Assembly (NCBI GenBank): GCA_037893225.1
Contig: JAZGUH010000116.1
Coordinates: 1,302,001 to 1,366,000, forward strand
Direction of reading: 5' to 3'
Length of the DNA: 64,000 nt
Origin: Hippasteria phrygiana
Lineage: Eukaryota; Echinodermata; Asteroidea; Valvatida; Goniasteridae
Below are positions 12,184 through 23,521 of the stretch, in pieces. Positions within the stretch are counted from its first letter, which is position 1, and every line of letters begins with the position of its first letter. The notes beneath the pieces are model-generated. The model was not told the DNA's origin. It saw nothing but the letters and a program-made list of their open reading frames with translations, and ran no database searches. Made by a program: the position numbers and the translations under genes.

Positions 12184-15100
12184 ATGAAATATCAACCAAA
12201 TACAGTAATTTTGACATGTATGGATAGCTTAGATCTGGCGCTACATGTTGCAACCATCGGCGGCTTCCTAGAGTTAAAACTTGTGGAGAAAATTCAAACC
12301 TCGCAATGTTTATTTTCTTTCCGGCCAACATCTGTGTACATGTTACCGTCTATTTATTGCTCCATGCATGTCAAATTCCCTGGGGTATGGACTTGCTTTA
12401 TTCATTCATAATTGCATGAAATATCAACCAAATGCAGTAATTTTGACATGTATGGATAGCTTAGATCTGGCGCTACATGTTGCAATTATCGGCGGCTTCT
12501 TAGAGTTAACACTTGTGGAGAAAATTCAAACCTCGCAATGTTTATTTTCTTTCTGGCCAACATCTGTGTGCATATTACCTTCTATTTATTGCTCCATGCC
12601 TGTCAAATTCCCTAGGGTATGACTTGCTTTACTCATTCATAATTGCATGAAATATCAACCAAATACAGTAATTTTGACATGTATGGATAGCTTAGATCTG
12701 GCGCTACATGTTGCAATCATCGGCGGCTTCCTAGAGTTAAAACTTGTGGAGAAAATTCAAACCTCGCAATGTTTATTTTCTTTCCGGCCAACATCTGTGT
12801 ACATGTTACCGTCTATTTATTGCTCCATGCATGTCAAATTCCCTGGGGTATGGACTTGCTTTATTCATTCATAATTGCATGAAATATCAACCAAATGCAG
12901 TAATTTTGACATGTATGGATAGCTTAGATCTGGCGCTACATGTTGCAATTATCGGCGGCTTCTTAGAGTTAACACTTGTGGATAAAATTCAAACCTCGCA
13001 ATGTTTATTTTCTTTCCGGCCAACATCTGTGTGCATATTACCTTCTATTTATTGCTCCATGCCTGTCAAATTCCCTAGGGTATGACTTGCTTTACTCATT
13101 CATAATTGCATGAAATATCAACCAAATACAGTAATTTTGACATGTATGGATAGCTTAGATCTGGCGCTACATGTTGCAACCATCGGCGGCTTCCTAGAGT
13201 TAAAACTTGTGGAGAAAATTCAAACCTCGCAATGTTTATTTTCTTTCCGGCCAACATCTGTGTACATGTTACCGTCTATTTATTGCTCCATGCATGTCAA
13301 ATTCCCTGGGGTATGGACTTGCTTTATTCATTCATAATTGCATGAAATATCAACCAAATGCAGTAATTTTGACATGTATGGATAGCTTAGATCTGGCGCT
13401 ACATGTTGCAATTATCGGCGGCTTCTTAGAGTTAACACTTGTGGAGAAAATTCAAACCTCGCAATGTTTATTTTCTTTCCGGCCAACATCTGTGTGCATA
13501 TTACCTTCTATTTATTGCTCCATGCCTGTCAAATTCCCTAGGGTATGACTTGCTTTACTCATTCATAATTGCATGAAATATCAACCAAATACAGTAATTT
13601 TGACATGTATGGATAGCTTAGATCTGGCGCTACATGTTGCAATCATCGGCGGCTTCCTAGAGTTAAAACTTGTGGAGAAAATTCAAACCTCGCAATGTTT
13701 ATTTTCTTTCCGGCCAACATTTGTGTACATGTTACCGTCTATTTATTGCTCCATGCATGTCAAATTCCCTGGGGTATGGACTTGCTTTATTCATTCATAA
13801 TTGCATGAAATATCAACCAAATGCAGTAATTTTGACATGTATGGATAGCTTAGATCTGGCGCTACATGTTGCAATTATCGGCGGCTTCTTAGAGTTAACA
13901 CTTGTGGAGAAAATTCAAACCTCGCAATGTTTATTTTCTTTCTGGCCAACATCTGTGTGCATATTACCTTCTATTTATTGCTCCATGCCTGTCAAATTCC
14001 CTAGGGTATGACTTGCTTTACTCATTCATAATTGCATGAAATATCAACCAAATACAGTAATTTTGACATGTATGGATAGCTTAGATCTGGCGCTACATGT
14101 TGCAATCATCGGCGGCTTCCTAGAGTTAAAACTTGTGGAGAAAATTCAAACCTCGCAATGTTTATTTTCTTTCCGGCCAACATCTGTGTACATGTTACCG
14201 TCTATTTATTGCTCCATGCATGTCAAATTCCCTTGGGTATGGACTTGCTTTATTCATTCATAATTGCATGAAATATCAACCAAATGCAGTAATTTTGACA
14301 TGTATGGATAGCTTAGATCTGGCGCTACATGTTGCAATTATCGGCGGCTTCTTAGAGTTAACACTTGTGGATAAAATTCAAACCTCGCAATGTTTATTTT
14401 CTTTCCGGCCAACATCTGTGTGCATATTACCTTCTATTTATTGCTCCATGCCTGTCAAATTCCCTAGGGTATGACTTGCTTTACTCATTCATAATTGCAT
14501 GAAATATCAACCAAATACAGTAATTTTGACATGTATGGATAGCTTAGATCTGGCGCTACATGTTGCAACCATCGGCGGCTTCCTAGAGTTAAAACTTGTG
14601 GAGAAAATTCAAACCTCGCAATGTTTATTTTCTTTCCGGCCAACATCTGTGTACATGTTACCGTCTATTTATTGCTCCATGCATGTCAAATTCCCTGGGG
14701 TATGGACTTGCTTTATTCATTCATAATTGCATGAAATATCAACCAAATGCAGTAATTTTGACATGTATGGATAGCTTAGATCTGGCGCTACATGTTGCAA
14801 TTATCGGCGGCTTCTTAGAGTTAACACTTGTGGAGAAAATTCAAACCTCGCAATGTTTATTTTCTTTCTGGCCAACATCTGTGTGCATATTACCTTCTAT
14901 TTATTGCTCCATGCCTGTCAAATTCCCTAGGGTATGACTTGCTTTACTCATTCATAATTGCATGAAATATCAACCAAATACAGTAATTTTGACATGTATG
15001 GATAGCTTAGATCTGGCGCTACATGTTGCAATCATCGGCGGCTTCCTAGAGTTAAAACTTGTGGAGAAAATTCAAACCTCGCAATGTTTATTTTCTTTCC

Positions 15101-17275
15101 GGCCAACATCTGTGTACATGTTACCGTCTATTTATTGCTCCATGCATGTCAAATTCCCTGGGGTATGGACTTGCTTTATTCATTCATAATTGCATGAAAT
15201 ATCAACCAAATGCAGTAATTTTGACATGTATGGATAGCTTAGATCTGGCGCTACATGTTGCAATTATCGGCGGCTTCTTAGAGTTAAAACTTGTGGAGAA
15301 AATTCAAACCTCGCAATGTTTATTTTCTTTCCGGCCAACATCTGTGTACATGTTACCGTCTATTTATTGCTCCATGCCTGTCAAATTCCCTAGGGTATGA
15401 CTTGCTTTACTCATTCATAATTGCATGAAATATCAACCAAATACAGTAATTTTGACATGTATGGATAGCTTAGATCTGGCGCTACATGTTGCAATCATCG
15501 GCGGCTTCCTAGAGTTAAAACTTGTGGAGAAAATTCAAACCTCGCAATGTTTATTTTCTTTCTGGCCAACATCTGTGTGCATATTACCTTCTATTTATTG
15601 CTCCATGCCTGTCAAATTCCCTAGGGTATGACTTGCTTTACTCATTCATAATTGCATGAAATATCAACCAAATACAGTAATTTTGACATGTATGGATAGC
15701 TTAGATCTGGCGCTACATGTTGCAATCATCGGCGGCTTCCTAGAGTTAAAACTTGTGGAGAAAATTCAAACCTCGCAATGTTTATTTTCTTTCCGGCCAA
15801 CATCTGTGTACATGTTACCGTCTATTTATTGCTCCATGCATGTCAAATTCCCTGGGGTATGGACTTGCTTTATTCATTCATAATTGCATGAAATATCAAC
15901 CAAATGCAGTAATTTTGACATGTATGGATAGCTTAGATCTGGCGCTACATGTTGCAATTATCGGCGGCTTCTTAGAGTTAACACTTGTGGAGAAAATTCA
16001 AACCTCGCAATGTTTATTTTCTTTCTGGCCAACATCTGTGTGCATATTACCTTCTATTTATTGCTCCATGCCTGTCAAATTCCCTAGGGTATGACTTGCT
16101 TTACTCATTCATAATTGCATGAAATATCAACCAAATACAGTAATTTTGACATGTATGGATAGCTTAGATCTGGCGCTACATGTTGCAATCATCGGCGGCT
16201 TCCTAGAGTTAAAACTTGTGGAGAAAATTCAAACCTCGCAATGTTTATTTTCTTTCCGGCCAACATCTGTGTACATGTTACCGTCTATTTATTGCTCCAT
16301 GCATGTCAAATTCCCTGGGGTATGGACTTGCTTTATTCATTCATAATTGCATGAAATATTAACCAAATGCAGTAATTTTGACATGTATGGATAGCTTAGA
16401 TCTGGCGCTACATGTTGCAATTATCGGCGGCTTCTTAGAGTTAAAACTTGTGGAGAAAATTCAAACCTCGCAATGTTTATTTTCTTTCCGGCCAACATCT
16501 GTGTACATGTTACCGTCTATTTATTGCTCCATGCCTGTCAAATTCCCTAGGGTATGACTTGCTTTACTCATTCATAATTGCATGAAATATCAACCAAATA
16601 CAGTAATTTTGACATGTATGGATAGCTTAGATCTGGCGCTACATGTTGCAATCATCGGCGGCTTCCTAGAGTTAAAACTTGTGGAGAAAATTCAAACCTC
16701 GCAATGTTTATTTTCTTTCTGGCCAACATCTGTGTGCATATTACCTTCTATTTATTGCTCCATGCCTGTCAAATTCCCTAGGGTATGACTTGCTTTACTC
16801 ATTCATAATTGCATGAAATATCAACCAAATACAGTAATTTTGACATGTATGGATAGCTTAGATCTGGCGCTACATGTTGCAATCATCGGCGGCTTCCTAG
16901 AGTTAAAACTTGTGGAGAAAATTCAAACCTCGCAATGTTTATTTTCTTTCCGGCCAACATCTGTGTACATGTTACCGTCTATTTATTGCTCCATGCATGT
17001 CAAATTCCCTGGGGTATGGACTTGCTTTATTCATTCATAATTGCATGAAATATCAACCAAATGCAGTAATTTTGACATGTATGGATAGCTTAGATCTGGC
17101 GCTACATGTTGCAATTATCGGCGGCTTCTTAGAGTTAACACTTGTGGATAAAATTCAAACCTCGCAATGTTTATTTTCTTTCCGGCCAACATCTGTGTGC
17201 ATATTACCTTCTATTTATTGCTCCATGCCTGTCAAATTCCCTAGGGTATGACTTGCTTTACTCATTCATAATTGC
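11953..17275. repeat. Block duplicated from 3,621-8,943 (offset 8,332 bp)
   Basis: The 23 monomers starting with Bd at 11,953 follow the same order as 3,621-8,943. The private ACATTTGTG occurs in both blocks (5,389 and 13,721, exactly 8,332 bp apart). The block therefore joins most of a 16-monomer unit to a third copy of the 14-monomer unit (14,036-17,275). It begins inside the end of 14-monomer copy 2 (Bd, 11,953-12,183), so the two duplications interlock. Confidence 0.88.
14036..17275. repeat. 14-monomer HOR, copy 3 (3,240 bp)
   Basis: Order Aw, Bd, At, Bw, A, Bk, Cw, A, Bw, A, Bk, Cw, A, Bd, as at 5,704. The second Bk (16,351) has AAATATTAACC, a private C to T at 16,360. The copy ends by running into At (17,276) and the hybrid monomer at 17,508. 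Confidence 0.88.
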
Positions 17276-17507
17276 ATGAAATATCAACCAAATACAGTAA
17301 TTTTGACATGTATGGATAGCTTAGATCTGGCGCTACATGTTGCAACCATCGGCGGCTTCCTAGAGTTAAAACTTGTGGAGAAAATTCAAACCTCGCAATG
17401 TTTATTTTCTTTCCGGCCAACATCTGTGTACATGTTACCGTCTATTTATTGCTCCATGCATGTCAAATTCCCTGGGGTATGGACTTGCTTTATTCATTCA
17501 TAATTGC

Positions 17508-17739
17508 ATGAAATATCAACCAAATGCAGTAATTTTGACATGTATGGATAGCTTAGATCTGGCGCTACATGTTGCAATTATCGGCGGCTAATTAGAGTTA
17601 ACACTTGTGGAGAAAATTCAAACCTCGCAATGTTTATTTTCTTTCCGGCCAACATCTGTGTACATGTTACCGTCTATTTATTGCTCCATGCATGTCAAAT
17701 TCCCTGGGGTATGGACTTGCTTTATTCATTCATAATTGC
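17508..17739. repeat. Hybrid B/A monomer, inserted in the long duplication
   Basis: This 232-bp monomer starts as B (ATGCAG, CAATTATC, GTTAACAC with C at 17,602) and ends as A (TGTGTACATG with A at 17,662, CATGCATG, TATGGAC). It lies between At and Be, which are adjacent in the upstream copy (616 and 848). The switch from B to A falls between 17,602 and 17,662. This is the expected product of unequal exchange adding one monomer. It also has a private two-base change, TC to AA, at 17,590-17,591 (GGCTAATTAG), which puts a stop in the frame seen elsewhere. Confidence 0.9.
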
Positions 17740-19126
17740 ATGAAATATCAACCAAATGCAGTAATTTTGACATGTATGGATAGCTTAGATCTGGCGCTAC
17801 ATGTTGCAATTATCGGCGGCTTCTTAGAGTTAACACTTGTGGAGAAAATTCAAACCTCGCAATGTTTATTTTCTTTCCGGCCAACATCTGTGTGCATATT
17901 ACCTTCTATTTATTGCTCCATGCCTGTCAAATTCCCTAGGGTATGACTTGCTTTACTCATTCATAATTGCATGAAATATCAACCAAATACAGTAATTTTG
18001 ACATGTATGGATAACTTAGATCTGGCGCTACATGTTGCAATCATCGGCGGCTTCCTAGAGTTAAAACTTGTGGAGAAAATTCAAACCTCGCAATGTTTAT
18101 TTTCTTTCCGGCCAACATCTGTGTACATGTTACCGTCTATTTATTGCTCCGTGCCTGTCAAATTCCCTAGGGTATGACTTGCTTTACTCATTCATAATTG
18201 CATGAAATATGAACCAAATACAGTAATTTTGACATGTATGGATAGCTTAGATCTGGCGCTACATGTTGCAATCATCGGCGGCTTCCTAGAGTTAAAACTT
18301 GTGGAGAAAATTCAAACCTCGCAATGTTTATTTTCTTTCCGGCCAACATCTGTGTACATGTTACCGTCTATTTATTGCTCCATGCCTGTCAAATTCCCTA
18401 GGGTATGACTTGCTTTACTCATTCATAATTGCATGAAATATCAACCAAATACAGTAATTTTGACATGTATGGATAGCTTAGATCTGGCGCTACATGTTGC
18501 AATCATCGGCGGCTTCCTAGAGTTAAAACTTGTGGAGAAAATTCAAACCTCGCAATGTTTATTTTCTTTCCGGCCAACATCTGTGTACATGTTACCGTCT
18601 ATTTATTGCTCCATGCATGTCAAATTCCCTGGGGTATGGACTTGCTTTATTCATTCATAATTGCATGAAATATCAACCAAATGCAGTAATTTTGACATGT
18701 ATGGATAGCTTAGATCTGGCGCTACATGTTGCAATTATCGGCGGCTTCTTAGAGTTAACACTTGTGGAGAAAATTCAAACCTCGCAATGTTTATTTTCTT
18801 TCTGGCCAACATCTGTGTGCATATTACCTTCTATTTATTGCTCCATGCCTGTCAAATTCCCTAGGGTATGACTTGCTTTACTCATTCATAATTGCATGAA
18901 ATATCAACCAAATACAGTAATTTTGACATGTATGGATAGCTTAGATCTGGCGCTACATGTTGCAATCATCGGCGGCTTCCTAGAGTTAAAACTTGTGGAG
19001 AAAATTCAAACCTCGCAATGTTTATTTTCTTTCCGGCCAACATCTGTGTACATGTTACCGTCTATTTATTGCTCCATGCCTGTCAAATTCCCTAGGGTAT
19101 GACTTGCTTTACTCATTCATAATTGC

Positions 19127-19587
19127 ATGAAATATCAACCAAATTCAGTAATTTTGACATGTATGGATAGCTTAGACCTGGCGCTACATGTTGCAATTAT
19201 CGGCGGCTTCTTAGAGTTAACACTTGTGGAGAAAATTCAAACCTGGCAATGTTTATTTTCTTTCCGGCCAACATCTGTGTACATATAACCGTCTATTTAT
19301 TGCTCCATGCATGTCAAATTCCCTGGGGTATGGACTTGCTTTATTCATTCATAATTGCATGAAATATCAACCAAATGCAGTAATTTTGACAAGTATGGAT
19401 AGCTTAGATCTGGCGCTACATGTTGCAATCATCGGCGGCTTCCTAGAGTTAAAACTTGTGGAGAAAATTCAAACCTCGCAATGTTTATTTTCTTTCCGGC
19501 CAACATCTGTGCATATTACTTTGTATTTATTGCTCCATGCCTGTCAAATTCCCTTGGGTATGACTTGCTTTACTCATTCATAATTGC
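19127..19587. repeat. Divergent X-type dimer, copy 2 (461 bp)
   Basis: The copy of 2,235-2,695, including CCTGGCAATG, ACATATAACC, the 2-bp deletion and CCCTTGGG. The second monomer differs by CAAGTATGG (A at 19,392) where the first copy has CATGTATGG. That base state is otherwise seen only in Cs monomers of zone 2 (40,645; 46,428; 48,972). Confidence 0.9.
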
Positions 19588-19818
19588 ATGAAATATCAAC
19601 CAAATACAGTAATTTTGACATGTATGGATAGCTTAGATCTGGCGCTACATGTTGCAATCATCGGCGGCTTCCTAGAGTTAAAACTTGTGGAGAAAATTCA
19701 AACCTCGCAATGTTTATTTTCTTTCCGGCCAACATCTGTGTACATGTTACCGTCTATTTATTGCTCCATGCCTGTCAAATTCCCAAGGGTATGACTTGCT
19801 TTACTCATTCATAATTGC

Positions 19819-22800
19819 ATGAAATATCAACCAAATTCAGTAATTTTGACATGTATGGATAGCTTAGATCTGGCGCTACATGTTGCAATCATCGGCGGCT
19901 TCCTAGAGTTAAAACTTGTGGAGAAAATTCAAACCTCGCAATGTTTATTTTCTTTCCGGCCAACATCTGTGTGCACATTACCTTCTATTTATTGCTCCAT
20001 GCCTGTCAAATTCCCTAGGGTATGACTTGCTTTACTCATTCATAATTGCATGAAATATCAACCAAATACAGTAATTTTGACATGTATGGATAGCTTAGAT
20101 CTGGCGCTACATGTTGCAATTATCGGCGGCTTCTTAGAGTTAACACTTGTGGAGAAAATTCAAACCTCGCAATGTTTATTTTCTTTCTGGCCAACATCTG
20201 TGTGCATATTACCTTCTATTTATTGCTCCATGCCTGTCAAATTCCCTAGGGTATGACTTGCTTTACTCATTCATAATTGCATGAAATATCAACCAAATAC
20301 AGTAATTTTGACATGTATGGATAGCTTAGATCTGGCGCTACATGTTGCAATCATCGGCGGCTTCCTAGAGTTAAAACTTGTGGAGAAAATTCAAACCTCG
20401 CAATGTTTATTTTCTTTCCGGCCAACATCTGTGTACATGTTACCGTCTATTTATTGCTCCATGCATGTCAAATTCCCTTGGGTATGGACTTGCTTTATTC
20501 ATTCATAATTGCATGAAATATCAACCAAATGCAGTAATTTTGACATGTATGGATAGCTTAGATCTGGCGCTACATGTTGCAATTATCGGCGGCTTCTTAG
20601 AGTTAACACTTGTGGATAAAATTCAAACCTCGCAATGTTTATTTTCTTTCCGGCCAACATCTGTGTGCATATTACCTTCTATTTATTGCTCCATGCCTGT
20701 CAAATTCCCTAGGGTATGACTTGCTTTACTCATTCATAATTGCATGAAATATCAACCAAATACAGTAATTTTGACATGTATGGATAGCTTAGATCTGGCG
20801 CTACATGTTGCAACCATCGGCGGCTTCCTAGAGTTAAAACTTGTGGAGAAAATTCAAACCTCGCAATGTTTATTTTCTTTCCGGCCAACATCTGTGTACA
20901 TGTTACCGTCTATTTATTGCTCCATGCATGTCAAATTCCCTGGGGTATGGACTTGCTTTATTCATTCATAATTGCATGAAATATCAACCAAATGCAGTAA
21001 TTTTGACATGTATGGATAGCTTAGATCTGGCGCTACATGTTGCAATTATCGGCGGCTTCTTAGAGTTAACACTTGTGGAGAAAATTCAAACCTCGCAATG
21101 TTTATTTTCTTTCTGGCCAACATCTGTGTGCATATTACCTTCTATTTATTGCTCCATGCCTGTCAAATTCCCTAGGGTATGACTTGCTTTACTCATTCAT
21201 AATTGCATGAAATATCAACCAAATACAGTAATTTTGACATGTATGGATAGCTTAGATCTGGCGCTACATGTTGCAATCATCGGCGGCTTCCTAGAGTTAA
21301 AACTTGTGGAGAAAATTCAAACCTCGCAATGTTTATTTTCTTTCCGGCCAACATCTGTGTACATGTTACCGTCTATTTATTGCTCCATGCATGTCAAATT
21401 CCCTGGGGTATGGACTTGCTTTATTCATTCATAATTGCATGAAATATCAACCAAATGCAGTAATTTTGACATGTATGGATAGCTTAGATCTGGCGCTACA
21501 TGTTGCAATTATCGGCGGCTTCTTAGAGTTAACACTTGTGGATAAAATTCAAACCTCGCAATGTTTATTTTCTTTCCGGCCAACATCTGTGTGCATATTA
21601 CCTTCTATTTATTGCTCCATGCATGTCAAATTCCCTAGGGTATGACTTGCTTTACTCATTCATAATTGCATGAAATATCAACCAAATACAGTAATTTTGA
21701 CATGTATGGATAGCTTAGATCTGGCGCTACATGTTGCAACCATCGGCGGCTTCCTAGAGTTAAAACTTGTGGAGAAAATTCAAACCTCGCAATGTTTATT
21801 TTCTTTCCGGCCAACATCTGTGTACATGTTACCGTCTATTTATTGCTCCATGCATGTCAAATTCCCTGGGGTATGGACTTGCTTTATTCATTCATAATTG
21901 CATGAAATATCAACCAAATGCAGTAATTTTGACATGTATGGATAGCTTAGATCTGGCGCTACATGTTGCAATTATCGGCGGCTTCTTAGAGTTAACACTT
22001 GTGGAGAAAATTCAAACCTCGCAATGTTTATTTTCTTTCCGGCCAACATCTGTGTGCATATTACCTTCTATTTATTGCTCCATGCCTGTCAAATTCCCTA
22101 GGGTATGACTTGCTTTACTCATTCATAATTGCATGAAATATCAACCAAATACAGTAATTTTGACATGTATGGATAGCTTAGATCTGGCGCTACATGTTGC
22201 AATCATCGGCGGCTTCCTAGAGTTAAAACTTGTGGAGAAAATTCAAACCTCGCAATGTTTATTTTCTTTCCGGCCAACATCTGTGTACATGTTACCGTCT
22301 ATTTATTGCTCCATGCATGTCAAATTCCCTGGGGTATGGACTTGCTTTATTCATTCATAATTGCATGAAATATCAACCAAATGCAGTAATTTTGACATGT
22401 ATGGATAGCTTAGATCTGGCGCTACATGTTGCAATTATCGGCGGCTTCTTAGAGTTAACACTTGTGGAGAAAATTCAAACCTCGCAATGTTTATTTTCTT
22501 TCTGGCCAACATCTGTGTGCATATTACCTTCTATTTATTGCTCCATGCCTGTCAAATTCCCTAGGGTATGACTTGCTTTACTCATTCATAATTGCATGAA
22601 ATATCAACCAAATACAGTAATTTTGACATGTATGGATAGCTTAGATCTGGCGCTACATGTTGCAATCATCGGCGGCTTCCTAGAGTTAAAACTTGTGGAG
22701 AAAATTCAAACCTCGCAATGTTTATTTTCTTTCCGGCCAACATCTGTGTACATGTTACCGTCTATTTATTGCTCCATGCATGTCAAATTCCCTTGGGTAT

Positions 22801-23521
22801 GGACTTGCTTTATTCATTCATAATTGCATGAAATATCAACCAAATGCAGTAATTTTGACATGTATGGATAGCTTAGATCTGGCGCTACATGTTGCAATTA
22901 TCGGCGGCTTCTTAGAGTTAACACTTGTGGATAAAATTCAAACCTCGCAATGTTTATTTTCTTTCCGGCCAACATCTGTGTGCATATTACCTTCTATTTA
23001 TTGCTCCATGCCTGTCAAATTCCCTAGGGTATGACTTGCTTTACTCATTCATAATTGCATGAAATATCAACCAAATACAGTAATTTTGACATGTATGGAT
23101 AGCTTAGATCTGGCGCTACATGTTGCAACCATCGGCGGCTTCCTAGAGTTAAAACTTGTGGAGAAAATTCAAACCTCGCAATGTTTATTTTCTTTCCGGC
23201 CAACATCTGTGTACATGTTACCGTCTATTTATTGCTCCATGCATGTCAAATTCCCTGGGGTATGGACTTGCTTTATTCATTCATAATTGCATGAAATATC
23301 AACCAAATGCAGTAATTTTGACATGTATGGATAGCTTAGATCTGGCGCTACATGTTGCAATTATCGGCGGCTTCTTAGAGTTAACACTTGTGGAGAAAAT
23401 TCAAACCTCGCAATGTTTATTTTCTTTCTGGCCAACATCTGTGTGCATATTACCTTCTATTTATTGCTCCATGCCTGTCAAATTCCCTAGGGTATGACTT
23501 GCTTTACTCATTCATAATTGC
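19819..23521. repeat. 16-monomer HOR, copy 2 (3,703 bp)
   Basis: Same order as 2,927-6,629. Its Bd at 21,439-21,669 carries CATGCATG (A at 21,623) together with CCCTAGGG, a combination of the A and B states. It lacks the ACATTTGTG change of copy 1. It is the first of three 16-monomer copies in direct tandem. Confidence 0.9.

Larger units (their letters stand above)
16661..23521. repeat. Long duplication, copy 2 (6.86 kb in window)
   Basis: Repeats the order of window bases 1-6,629 with one added monomer at 17,508-17,739. It carries the N monomer and AAATATGAACC (17,971-18,432), the X-type dimer (19,127-19,587), CCCAAGGG (19,588-19,818) and the full 16-monomer unit (19,819-23,521). At its right end it passes directly into the next 16-monomer copy, whereas copy 1 passes into the 14-monomer unit. 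Confidence 0.9.
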
